Shown in pieces: positions 27,899 through 35,631 of a stretch of DNA of 64,000 bases. Source of the DNA: Anditalea andensis (GTDB taxonomy: Bacteria > Bacteroidota > Bacteroidia > Cytophagales > Cyclobacteriaceae); contig NZ_JMIH01000016.1 in NCBI RefSeq assembly GCF_000714815.1, forward strand, positions 248,001 through 312,000, in the 5' to 3' direction. The notes below the pieces were generated by a model, which was not told where the DNA came from, made no database searches, and saw nothing but the letters and a program-made list of their open reading frames with translations. The translations under genes and the position numbers were made by a program. The stretch's first letter is position 1, and each line of letters opens with the position of its first letter.

Positions 27899-29158
27899 AT
27901 GACAACTATTTTAAAGGATAATATATCCGAAAACTTCCTTGCGGCCCTACCTAGCATAAAAGATGATAAAGCCTTGAACCTATTGAAGGATCAAGGTCTT
28001 CCATCTACTAAAAACGAAGAATATAAATATACGGCTATTACTAAAAAAATAGCATCTGATATCACGGATTTCCACCAAGCCTCCCCTGCCCTGCTTTCTG
28101 ATCAGGACATCAGTGGAGCGGCAATCGATGGTTTAGAAGCTTATATACTGGTATTAAACAACGGTATATTAGACCTGAAACATTCTACATTACCCGTATC
28201 AGGATTTGCCATTACAGAAATCGCTGATAGTACAACAGCACCTTTTCATACCGATGATATCACTAACGATAGCTTTATGGCACTCAATAGGCTTAGCTAT
28301 CTAAAAGGCATATCTATTCATATCCCACGAAACACAGTACTTGACAAACCAGTAATGGTTTTGAATTTCATACAGTCCACTGCAGGACAAATTATTTCTC
28401 CCAAGATCTGGATTGAGGGCGCAGAAAATGCTGAGGCCATATTTTTGGAAAAAACTATAAGCCTTGATAAAAACCCTTATTTCCTCAATGGATCTATTGA
28501 AGTAAAAGTGGGATCAAATTCCCATTTACATTATTATCGGATACAAAACCAAAGTAAGCAGGCCATCGAAGTAAATAGCTTTCATGCCGACGTGTCAAAA
28601 GATGCTACTTTCACCTCCTTTGTCCTTTCCCTTCAGGGAAATATGATCAGAAACAATGTCACACTTAATCTGAATGGATCTGGATGTGTAGGAAATATGT
28701 ATGGCCTATATATACTCAATGGCAAAACTCATGTAGACAACCATACTAATGTGGATCATACCCAACCGCACTGTGATTCCAATGAACTATATAAAGGTAT
28801 ATTAGGAGACAGTTCCAGGGGTGTTTTTAACGGTAAAATATTTGTTCGTCAGGATGCACAAAAGACTAATGCTTTTCAGCAAAACAACAATATATTGCTT
28901 TCAGAAGACGCCACCGTCAACACCAAACCTCAGCTTGAAATCTGGGCAGATGATGTCAAATGTTCTCATGGATGTACGACAGGGCAGTTGGATGAAGAGG
29001 CGATGTTTTATCTTCAAGCCAGAGGCATTGGCAAAGAGCAGGCGCGTGCACTTCTCCTTTTTGCATTTGCCGGAGATGTGATCGATCATATTAAAGTGGA
29101 TGCATTTAAAGATTATTGTATTGACCTTATCCACGAAACATTAGGTACCAATTTCTAA
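27899..29158 (+). CDS. sufD: Fe-S assembly protein SufD
   Basis: The 419-residue SufD is the SufB paralogue that completes the SufBC2D complex. The N-terminal part is helical and divergent (LPSTKNEEYKYTAITK is the conserved entry motif). The right-handed beta-helix follows (GSNSHLHYYRIQNQSKQAIEVN to GNMYGLYILNGKTHVDNHTNVDH). The C-terminal CSHGCTTGQLDEEAMFYLQARGI (about 360-382) is the family signature. Spacing within the suf operon is 32 nt upstream and 10 nt downstream, with no anomaly. Confidence 0.96.
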   Translation: MTTILKDNISENFLAALPSIKDDKALNLLKDQGLPSTKNEEYKYTAITKKIASDITDFHQASPALLSDQDISGAAIDGLEAYILVLNNGILDLKHSTLPVSGFAITEIADSTTAPFHTDDITNDSFMALNRLSYLKGISIHIPRNTVLDKPVMVLNFIQSTAGQIISPKIWIEGAENAEAIFLEKTISLDKNPYFLNGSIEVKVGSNSHLHYYRIQNQSKQAIEVNSFHADVSKDATFTSFVLSLQGNMIRNNVTLNLNGSGCVGNMYGLYILNGKTHVDNHTNVDHTQPHCDSNELYKGILGDSSRGVFNGKIFVRQDAQKTNAFQQNNNILLSEDATVNTKPQLEIWADDVKCSHGCTTGQLDEEAMFYLQARGIGKEQARALLLFAFAGDVIDHIKVDAFKDYCIDLIHETLGTNF

Positions 29159-29168
29159 ATTCTATTCC

Positions 29169-30392
29169 ATGAGATTAGATATCCAGCATATACGGGAGTT
29201 GTTTCCCATTCTCCATCAGGAGGTCAATGGTAAACCATTGGTCTATTTGGACAATGCTGCTACTACCCAAAAGCCAAAGCAAGTAATAGACGCACTGGTG
29301 AACTATTATGAACTGGATAATTCTAATATTCACCGGGGTGCCCATACCCTGGCTGACAGGGCTACCCGGTATTATGAAAATACTAGAACCAGCATCAAAG
29401 CTTTTGTAAATGCTTTAGAAACGGAAGAAATTATTTTCACAAAGGGCACAACTGAAAGCATCAATCTTGTGGCGGCTACCTTTGGCAGGAAATTTATCGG
29501 TAAAGGTGATGAAATCATCATTTCTACCTTGGAGCATCATTCCAATATTGTACCATGGCAACTGCTTTGTGAAGAAAAAGGAGCGGTCTTAAAAGTGATT
29601 CCTATAAATGATGAGGGCGAAATTATATTCGAAGCATTTGAAAAGTTACTCACCGAAAAGACTAAACTGGTATCAGTAGTACATGTCTCTAATGCATTAG
29701 GTACTATAAATCCTGTTAAAGCAATCATCGAAAGCGCTCATAAGGCCGGGGCAAAAGTTCTATTGGACGGTGCCCAATCATCTTCTCATTTTAAGGTGGA
29801 TGTACAGGAGCTGAACTGTGATTTTTTTGCTTTTTCAGCACATAAAATATATGGACCTACCGGAATGGGTGTATTATATGGGAAACGGGAATTATTAGAA
29901 GCCATACCTCCATTTCAGGGAGGAGGAGAAATGATCAAGGAAGTCACTTTTGAAAAAACCACCTTTAATGATATCCCTTTCAAATTTGAAGCCGGTACTC
30001 CTAATATCGCAGACGTCATTGCTTTTGACAAAGCCCTTACATTTGTAAATGAATTGGGAAAGGAGAATATTTTAATGCATGAAGATACACTTCTTGAATA
30101 CGCGACCGATAAATTATCTACAATCAAAGGATTTATCCCAATCGGTACAGCCAAAGAAAAAGTAAGTGTGCTTTCCTTTCTTATCAATGGTATGCATCCC
30201 TTTGATGTAGGCATGATGCTGGATGCAGCAGGCATTGCGGTGAGGACAGGACATCACTGTACCCAGCCACTTATGAACAGATTAAATATTGAGGGAACTG
30301 TTCGAGCTTCTTTTTCTGTTTACAACACAATGGAGGAAATAGACAGGCTATATGATAGTATACGCAAAATAGCCAAACTCAAAAATAAATGA
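29169..30392 (+). CDS. sufS: Cysteine desulfurase SufS
   Basis: The 407-residue group II cysteine desulfurase removes sulfur from cysteine to give alanine and an enzyme persulfide. The PLP Lys is in FSAHKIYGP (about Lys226), the ring-stacking His in TLEHHSNIVPW (about 123-124) and the Asp in KVLLDGAQ (about Asp200). The persulfide-forming Cys is in RTGHHCTQP (about Cys364), on the short loop typical of group II. It overlaps sufE by 4 nt (ATGA), which fits coupled synthesis with its sulfur acceptor. Confidence 0.97.
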   Translation: MRLDIQHIRELFPILHQEVNGKPLVYLDNAATTQKPKQVIDALVNYYELDNSNIHRGAHTLADRATRYYENTRTSIKAFVNALETEEIIFTKGTTESINLVAATFGRKFIGKGDEIIISTLEHHSNIVPWQLLCEEKGAVLKVIPINDEGEIIFEAFEKLLTEKTKLVSVVHVSNALGTINPVKAIIESAHKAGAKVLLDGAQSSSHFKVDVQELNCDFFAFSAHKIYGPTGMGVLYGKRELLEAIPPFQGGGEMIKEVTFEKTTFNDIPFKFEAGTPNIADVIAFDKALTFVNELGKENILMHEDTLLEYATDKLSTIKGFIPIGTAKEKVSVLSFLINGMHPFDVGMMLDAAGIAVRTGHHCTQPLMNRLNIEGTVRASFSVYNTMEEIDRLYDSIRKIAKLKNK

Positions 30393-30823
30393 GCGATATC
30401 AATACAATTCAAAATGAAATAATCGAAGAGTTTGAGATCCTTGGGGATGATAAAGAATCTACCATCTATTATATAATGGAACTAGGTGAAAAACTGGTAG
30501 CCTATCCTGAAAACGAAAGAACCGAAGATAATATTATCAAAGGCTGTCAGTCAAAGGTATGGCTGACTACCGCTTATGAAAACGACACGGTGATCTTTCT
30601 TGCCGATAGCAATACCGATATTACCAAAGGTCTTATCAGCTTGCTCATACGGGTATATTCAGGCAAAAAACCGGATGATATAATCAATTCTGACCTTTAT
30701 TTCATAGATAAAATAGGAATGGGTAACATCATCGGTTCCCAGAGATCCAACGGGCTGGCAGCAATGATCAAACAAATGAAGCGTTATGCATTAGCTTATC
30801 AAACCAAGTCAAAAGCTTTATGA
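30389..30823 (+). CDS. sufE: Sulfur acceptor SufE
   Basis: The 144-residue SufE takes the persulfide from SufS and passes it to the SufBCD scaffold. The acceptor Cys lies in IIKGCQSKVW (Cys53), and the C-terminal GLAAMIKQMKRYALAYQ is typical of the fold. The start overlaps the sufS stop and its own stop overlaps the next start, both as ATGA. No separate sufU or iscU gene is present in the operon. Confidence 0.95.
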   Translation: MSDINTIQNEIIEEFEILGDDKESTIYYIMELGEKLVAYPENERTEDNIIKGCQSKVWLTTAYENDTVIFLADSNTDITKGLISLLIRVYSGKKPDDIINSDLYFIDKIGMGNIIGSQRSNGLAAMIKQMKRYALAYQTKSKAL

Positions 30824-31152
30824 CAGAAACAAACACCCAGATAGATATACCTGAACTAAAGGAAAAAGTAGTAGAGGCCATCAAAACGGTATATGATCCC
30901 GAAATCCCAGTAGATGTTTATGAACTGGGTTTAATCTATGAAATCAGTGTTTATCCGGTAAACAATGTTTATGTACTGATGACACTAACATCACCAAACT
31001 GCCCTTCTGCCGAATTTATACCTTCAGAAGTGAAAGGCAGAATACAGAAAATCCAGGGTATCAACAATGTGGAAGTAGAATTGACATTTGATCCACCTTA
31101 TGCTCAGGACATGATGTCCGAAGCAGCAAAACTAGAATTAGGTTTTTTATAA
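30820..31152 (+). CDS. sufT: SufT-type DUF59/MIP18 Fe-S maturation protein
   Basis: This 110-residue protein has the MIP18 (DUF59) signature: VVEAIKTVYDPEIPVDVYELGLIYEI near residues 13-40. It is followed by VLMTLTSPNCPSAEFIPSEVKGRI, with the conserved Cys in SPNCPSA. The FDPPYAQDMMSEAAKLELGFL ending is common to Bacteroidota SUF-operon members. Such proteins help deliver clusters to target enzymes. It overlaps sufE by 4 nt, which supports co-function. Confidence 0.9.
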   Translation: MTETNTQIDIPELKEKVVEAIKTVYDPEIPVDVYELGLIYEISVYPVNNVYVLMTLTSPNCPSAEFIPSEVKGRIQKIQGINNVEVELTFDPPYAQDMMSEAAKLELGFL

Positions 31153-31166
31153 AAAATAATAAAATT

Positions 31167-31586
31167 ATGTATCCAGAGGAATTAGTAGCACCTATGCGTG
31201 CTGAATTAACCGATGCAGGTTTTCAGGAATTCAGAACCGCTGAAGAAGTAGATAATCATTTAAAAAGTCATAAGGGCACTACCCTTATAGTAATAAATTC
31301 CGTTTGCGGGTGTGCTGCTGGTGCAGCCCGACCTGGAGTGAGGACAGCTTTGGATAAGTCGAGCAAAAAGCCACAAGTTTTGGCTACTGTTTTTGCTGGT
31401 AATGATAAAGATGCAGTCAATAAAGTAAGAGAATATTCACTGCCCTACCCTCCATCATCACCAGCTATGGCACTATTCAAAGATGGTGAGCTTGTACATT
31501 TCTTAGAACGTCACCATATAGAAGGTAGAAATGCACAGATTATTGGTGACCATTTAGTAGAAGTGTTTGAACATTTCTGTGATTAA
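31167..31586 (+). CDS. BrxA/BrxB-family bacilliredoxin (YphP/YqiW-like)
   Basis: The 139-residue protein has a thioredoxin-like fold with a Cys-Gly-Cys centre (NSVCGCAAGAARPGV, Cys47 and Cys49). It matches the bacilliredoxins that remove low-molecular-weight thiols from proteins. VLATVFAGNDKDAVNKVREY and SLPYPPSSPAMALFKDGELVHFLERHHIEGR are also family text. In Firmicutes the substrate is bacillithiol-modified protein. Many Bacteroidota carry the same family, but bacillithiol synthesis genes are not in this window. As last gene of the suf operon (14 nt after sufT) it may protect or repair thiols during Fe-S assembly. That link is inferred. Confidence 0.9.
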   Translation: MYPEELVAPMRAELTDAGFQEFRTAEEVDNHLKSHKGTTLIVINSVCGCAAGAARPGVRTALDKSSKKPQVLATVFAGNDKDAVNKVREYSLPYPPSSPAMALFKDGELVHFLERHHIEGRNAQIIGDHLVEVFEHFCD

Positions 31587-31614
31587 AAAATAGCCCATTA
31601 AGGGCTATTTTTTT
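31585..31614 (+). terminator. Terminator of the suf operon
   Basis: AAAAAATAGCCC (31585-31596) pairs with GGGCTATTTTTTT (31602-31614) across a five-base loop. The stem starts at the bacilliredoxin stop codon and ends in a T run, so it closes the whole suf transcript. Confidence 0.88.
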
Positions 31615-31871
31615 ACATTTTTTAAAAAAACTTACAAAATTATATTTTGCTATAACATATATGTATTATAAATGTTACCTATTATATTCCAATTAGGGAA
31701 GCAATACGCATACTGTTTGGCTTTTTTCAATCAAAGCGTATAGAGATATTATTCATAAATTAAGGCAGTGAAAATGATTTATGGTGTAAATAATGTCTGT
31801 TTTTACTAACTTAAAGGCTGAATTGAAACAAAATAGTAATAATTTTATTTAAATAGATAAATTCATATTTT

Positions 31872-33161
31872 ATGTCTGAAAATGCTAAGTTATCCTTCGA
31901 TGGAAATGAATATACATTACCTGTCATAGAAGGTACTGAAAATGAAAAAGCGATAGATATTTCTAAGTTAAGAGGCGAATCCGGACTTATTACCATAGAC
32001 CCCGGCTTTAAAAACACAGGCTCTACCAAAAGTGCCATTACTTTTCTTGATGGAGAAGAGGGCATCCTAAGATATAGAGGTTACCGGATAGAGGACCTCG
32101 CAGAAAAATCTACGTTTTTAGAGGTGTCTTATCTACTTATTTATGGTGAATTACCTACTCAAAGTGAATTTGAAAAGTTCAGCAGAGATGTCACCACACA
32201 TACACTGGTTCATGAAGACATCAAAAAAATATTGGATGGTTTTCCTTCCAATGCCCACCCCATGGGCGTGCTGTCTTCTATGATATGTTCATTGACCGCA
32301 TTTTATCCGGATTCTTTAGATCCTAACAGATCAGCAGAAGAGGTTAATTTAAGTATTGTCAGACTCCTGGCCAAGATGCCGACATTCGCTGCATGGGCTT
32401 ATAAGAATGAAATGGGCCATCCTGCCAATTATCCAGATAATAGTCTAGATTATTGTTCCAATTTCCTAAAGATGATGTTTGCCCTTCCAGCGGAGAATTA
32501 TGAAGTGGATCCTGTAGTAGCCAAAGCTTTGGACCAATTACTGATTCTTCATGCTGATCACGAACAAAACTGTTCGACTTCTACCGTAAGAATAGTAGGA
32601 TCATCTCAAGCCAGTTTATTTGCCTCGATATCAGCAGGAATCAATGCCCTATGGGGACCGTTGCACGGGGGAGCTAACCAGTCAGTAATAGAAATGCTAG
32701 AGGCAATCAAGGCTGACGGAGGTGACTCCAAAAAATATCTGGCAAAAGCTAAAGATAAGAATGATCCATTCCGGCTGATGGGCTTTGGACACAGGGTATA
32801 TAAAAACTTTGATCCAAGAGCGAAGATCATTAAAAAAGCTGCTGATGACGTACTGGAAAAGTTGGGATTGGAAAACGATCCTATCCTGGCTATAGCTAAA
32901 GAACTGGAAGAAGCTGCTCTTAACGATAGCTACTTCGTAGAGAGAAAACTATATCCAAATGTTGACTTTTATTCTGGTATCATATACAGGGCTTTAGGAA
33001 TACCTACTGATATGTTTACGGTGATGTTTGCTCTAGGCAGACTTCCTGGCTGGATAGCTCAGTGGAAAGAAATGAGAGAAAACAATGAACCTATAGGAAG
33101 ACCTCGTCAGGTATATACGGGAGCAAATGAAAGGGATTACGTATCTATGAACAAAAGATAA
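31872..33161 (+). CDS. gltA: Citrate synthase
   Basis: The 429-residue enzyme condenses acetyl-CoA and oxaloacetate to start the TCA cycle. It has the longer Gram-negative (type II, hexamer-type) layout with an N-terminal beta domain. Catalytic and binding segments are LHADHEQNCSTSTVR, GPLHGGANQSVIEML, MGFGHRVYKNFDPRAKI and NVDFYSGIIYRALGIP. They contain the two catalytic His and the Asp. The C-terminal arm (PIGRPRQVYTGANERDYV) is standard. It is a single gene with a strong terminator; the 250-nt upstream region is AT-rich with no clear regulatory motif. Confidence 0.97.
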   Translation: MSENAKLSFDGNEYTLPVIEGTENEKAIDISKLRGESGLITIDPGFKNTGSTKSAITFLDGEEGILRYRGYRIEDLAEKSTFLEVSYLLIYGELPTQSEFEKFSRDVTTHTLVHEDIKKILDGFPSNAHPMGVLSSMICSLTAFYPDSLDPNRSAEEVNLSIVRLLAKMPTFAAWAYKNEMGHPANYPDNSLDYCSNFLKMMFALPAENYEVDPVVAKALDQLLILHADHEQNCSTSTVRIVGSSQASLFASISAGINALWGPLHGGANQSVIEMLEAIKADGGDSKKYLAKAKDKNDPFRLMGFGHRVYKNFDPRAKIIKKAADDVLEKLGLENDPILAIAKELEEAALNDSYFVERKLYPNVDFYSGIIYRALGIPTDMFTVMFALGRLPGWIAQWKEMRENNEPIGRPRQVYTGANERDYVSMNKR

Positions 33162-33183
33162 GATCTTTTTAAATAGTAAATAT

Positions 33184-33216
33184 GCCACCTTGCATGATGT
33201 AAGGTGGCTTTTTTTT
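33184..33216 (+). terminator. Terminator of gltA
   Basis: GCCACCTT (33184-33191) pairs with AAGGTGGC (33201-33208), followed by eight T. It lies 22 nt past the citrate synthase stop. Confidence 0.9.
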
Positions 33217-33298
33217 GACCAAACGGAACCAAAATAGTATAAATAAACTTTAATACATATAAAAAAGGAAACCCAGAACACCCTAATCAGTTTACCCT

Positions 33299-33559
33299 AT
33301 GAGTATCAATAATTTAGAAGAAGCAGTAGCCACAACAAAAAAATTTACCTCCAAACCTTCAAATGAAGAGTTGCTATCTTTATACGCATATTATAAACAA
33401 GCTACCGAAGGCGATAATAATGAAGAAAGACCCGGCGGTTTTGATTTTAAGGCTGCAGCCAAATATAATGCATGGGCCAAACTGAAAGGTACATCCAAAT
33501 CTGAAGCTGAACAGGGATATATAGCTTTGGTCAGAAAGCTATCAACTCAATATATATGA
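33299..33559 (+). CDS. Acyl-CoA-binding protein (ACBP)
   Basis: The 86-residue protein is a bare ACBP four-helix bundle. Conserved text includes LLSLYAYYKQATEGD (about 26-40), RPGGFDFKAAAKYNAWAKLKG (about 46-66) and the C-terminal EAEQGYIALVRKL. The Tyr, Lys and Trp residues that contact the acyl-CoA thioester and adenine parts are present. It buffers and carries long-chain acyl-CoA in the cytosol. It is a single gene between citrate synthase and the helicase; acetyl-CoA metabolism next door is suggestive only. ACBP is common in eukaryotes and less so in bacteria. Confidence 0.92.
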   Translation: MSINNLEEAVATTKKFTSKPSNEELLSLYAYYKQATEGDNNEERPGGFDFKAAAKYNAWAKLKGTSKSEAEQGYIALVRKLSTQYI

Positions 33560-33639
33560 TTTAAACATTTCTTTAACAAAATTAAATACACAAAATCATC
33601 ATTAATTTAAAGAAATATTCTAATATTATTAATCAAACC

Positions 33640-33670
33640 TTTGGATTCAAAATAAATTATCTTACCTTTG
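33640..33670 (+). promoter_or_regulatory. Bacteroidota-type sigma promoter of the DEAD-box helicase gene
   Basis: TTTG at 33640-33643 is followed after exactly 19 bases by TACCTTTG at 33663-33670. This matches the -33 TTTG and -7 TAnnTTTG consensus of the Bacteroidota housekeeping sigma factor. The start of transcription would be near 33677, leaving a leader of about 100 nt before the ATG at 33777. Confidence 0.75.
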
Positions 33671-33708
33671 CATCCGAAATAAATTATTACATTTTTCTAA
33701 GCCGTGGA

Positions 33709-33771
33709 TTTCCTTACTGTCGCTGTGTATGGGATACTTCATGGAAGTCGGGGCATAGAGAAGTAAGGAAA
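33709..33771 (+). promoter_or_regulatory. Structured leader whose stem covers the ribosome-binding region of the helicase gene
   Basis: TTTCCTTACT (33709-33718) is fully complementary to AGTAAGGAAA (33762-33771), a 10-bp stem. Its 3' strand includes the only purine-rich AAGGA ahead of the ATG at 33777. Inside the loop, ACTTC (33736-33740) and GAAGT (33744-33748) form a small hairpin, and TATG/CATA can extend pairing. Such a stem would hide the ribosome-binding region until it melts, unwinds or is remodelled. That could be a cold or temperature response, or feedback by the helicase itself. Pairing is seen; the regulatory role is inferred. Confidence 0.6.
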
Positions 33772-33776
33772 ACATC

Positions 33777-35513
33777 ATGGAAAAAGAATTATTATTCTCA
33801 GACCTTGGAATTTCTGAAGAAATTCTAAAGGCAGTGGAAGAGATGGGCTATACCCAACCTTCTACCATTCAACAACAATCAATACCATTCTTATTGGAAG
33901 GAAAAGATGTCATTGGACAGGCACAGACCGGTACCGGTAAAACAGCATCTTTCGGTATCCCAATAATCGATCAGGTAGATCCATCATTAAACAAACCTCA
34001 GGCATTGATCCTATGCCCTACCCGCGAATTGGCGGTACAGGTAGAAGGTGAAATCGTAAAACTTTCTAAATACAAAAGAGGCATTAGCAGTACCTGCATT
34101 TATGGCGGTGAAGCCATAGATAGACAAATCAGATCGCTGAAAAAAGGTGTTCAAATTGTAGTAGGAACTCCCGGACGTATCATGGATCACATGCAGCGCC
34201 GTACATTGAATTTAGACCATGTTAGCATCATCGTATTGGATGAAGCGGATGAGATGCTGGATATGGGCTTTAGGGATGATATAGAGACTATATTAAGCTC
34301 TATGCCTGAAGATAGACAGACGGTATTCTTTTCAGCTACCATGCCAAAGCCTATCATGGACCTTACCAAAAAATTCCAGACCAATCCGGAAATAGTAAGG
34401 GTTCTTAGAAAAGAGCTGACAGTAGAAAATATCTCTCAGGAATACTATGAAGTAAAGCCTTCTATGAAAATAGAACTGATGCACAGGTTAATCAACCTTC
34501 ATCAGATCAACCTAGCAGTAGTGTTCTGTAATACCAAGAGATCCACAGATGAAGTCACTGAAAGCTTAATCTCAAGAGGAATTCAAGCTGAAGCACTACA
34601 CGGTGACCTTTCACAGGCACAGAGAACCAAAGTAATGAACAAGTTCCGTAAAGGGCATTGTAAAGTACTTGTAGCCACTGACGTAGCTGCTAGAGGAATC
34701 GATGTGGACAATGTAGAAGTGGTATTCAACTATGATCTACCATTGGACGAAGAGAACTACGTTCACAGAATCGGTAGGACTGGTAGAGCTGGAAAATCAG
34801 GTAAGGCGATAAGTTTTATTACTGGTAGAAAAGATATGTTCAGGGTCAAAGACCTTGAGAAATTTATCAAAACTTCTATTACCAAAATGGCTCCCCCATC
34901 AGCTTCTGATCTGGTAGAACTTAAAAAAGAACAATTTACAAAGGATATCTACAGACAGCTTTCTGCTGAAGGAGATACTCAAATATATGAAGAAACAATC
35001 GGTCAATTATTGACTGAAGGTCTTACTCTAGAGCAAATCACCCTTGCACTTATGAAAATGCAATTGGGCAACTCACTAGAGGCCATATCTGAACAAAGCT
35101 TTGAACTTGAGCTTGGCAGAGGTGGTGACAGAGGCGGCCGGGATAGCGGAGCTAGAAGAGGAGAAAGAAATGACCGTGGCGACAGAGGCGGACGATTTGA
35201 AAGAGGCGGACGTGATGGTGGAAGAGAACGAGGTAAGTTTGGGAGTTCTTCCAGAGAAAAAGGCAAAAGAGAGCCAAACATGGCCCGCTTATTCCTAAAT
35301 TTGGGTAAAAAGGACAGGATCAGACCAAATGATATCGTAGGGGCCATTGCTGGCGAAACTGGTGTACCAGGAAGAAGTATAGGCGGAATTGATATCTTTG
35401 ATAACTTCTCATTCGTAGATGTGCCTTCCAAGGACGCAGCTCACGTAATAGATGTTATGAATACCAATACCATTAAAGGAAAAGCTGTAAACATCGAGCT
35501 TTCTAAAGGATAA
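33777..35513 (+). CDS. DEAD-box ATP-dependent RNA helicase with DbpA-type RNA-binding tail
   Basis: The 578-residue helicase carries the full motif set. These are the Q motif around TQPSTIQQQSIP, motif I AQTGTGKTA, Ia PTRELAVQ, Ib TPGRIMDH, II DEAD, III SAT, V TDVAARGIDVD and VI HRIGRTGRAGK, in residues about 5-350. A helical dimerisation/linker region follows. An Arg/Gly/Asp-rich segment (RGGRDGGRERG-like, about 445-490) follows that. The end is a DbpA RNA-binding domain (MARLFLNLGKKDRIRPNDIVG to the C-terminus). This CsdA/DeaD-like layout suits ribosome assembly and RNA remodelling, often in the cold. A clear promoter, structured leader and terminator surround it, so it is a monocistronic unit. 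Confidence 0.95.
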   Translation: MEKELLFSDLGISEEILKAVEEMGYTQPSTIQQQSIPFLLEGKDVIGQAQTGTGKTASFGIPIIDQVDPSLNKPQALILCPTRELAVQVEGEIVKLSKYKRGISSTCIYGGEAIDRQIRSLKKGVQIVVGTPGRIMDHMQRRTLNLDHVSIIVLDEADEMLDMGFRDDIETILSSMPEDRQTVFFSATMPKPIMDLTKKFQTNPEIVRVLRKELTVENISQEYYEVKPSMKIELMHRLINLHQINLAVVFCNTKRSTDEVTESLISRGIQAEALHGDLSQAQRTKVMNKFRKGHCKVLVATDVAARGIDVDNVEVVFNYDLPLDEENYVHRIGRTGRAGKSGKAISFITGRKDMFRVKDLEKFIKTSITKMAPPSASDLVELKKEQFTKDIYRQLSAEGDTQIYEETIGQLLTEGLTLEQITLALMKMQLGNSLEAISEQSFELELGRGGDRGGRDSGARRGERNDRGDRGGRFERGGRDGGRERGKFGSSSREKGKREPNMARLFLNLGKKDRIRPNDIVGAIAGETGVPGRSIGGIDIFDNFSFVDVPSKDAAHVIDVMNTNTIKGKAVNIELSKG

Positions 35514-35533
35514 GTTATAAATTATATGGATTT

Positions 35534-35569
35534 AAAAAAAGCGCTACCTACCGGCAGCGCTTTTTTTTT
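35534..35569. terminator. Bidirectional terminator between the helicase and S8 peptidase genes
   Basis: AAAAAAAGCGCT (35534-35545) pairs with AGCGCTTTTTTTT (35556-35568) around a ten-base loop. A and T runs on both sides allow it to end both convergent transcripts. Confidence 0.9.
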
Positions 35570-35631
35570 CGTTCTAATCTTTGATAACCCTATAGTTTTA
35601 TAGCTAAGTTTTTATATAGGATGTTATATTA

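Noticed and set aside
35101-35220. GGCGGACG/GGTGGA-type repetition inside the helicase gene
   Set aside because: It is codon-level repetition of the RGG/RGD-rich linker, not a DNA repeat element or CRISPR.
35003-35431. 142-codon minus-strand frame rich in Pro, Ser and Leu
   Set aside because: It is the antisense of the Arg/Gly-rich tail of the DEAD-box helicase; such repeats give long antisense frames.
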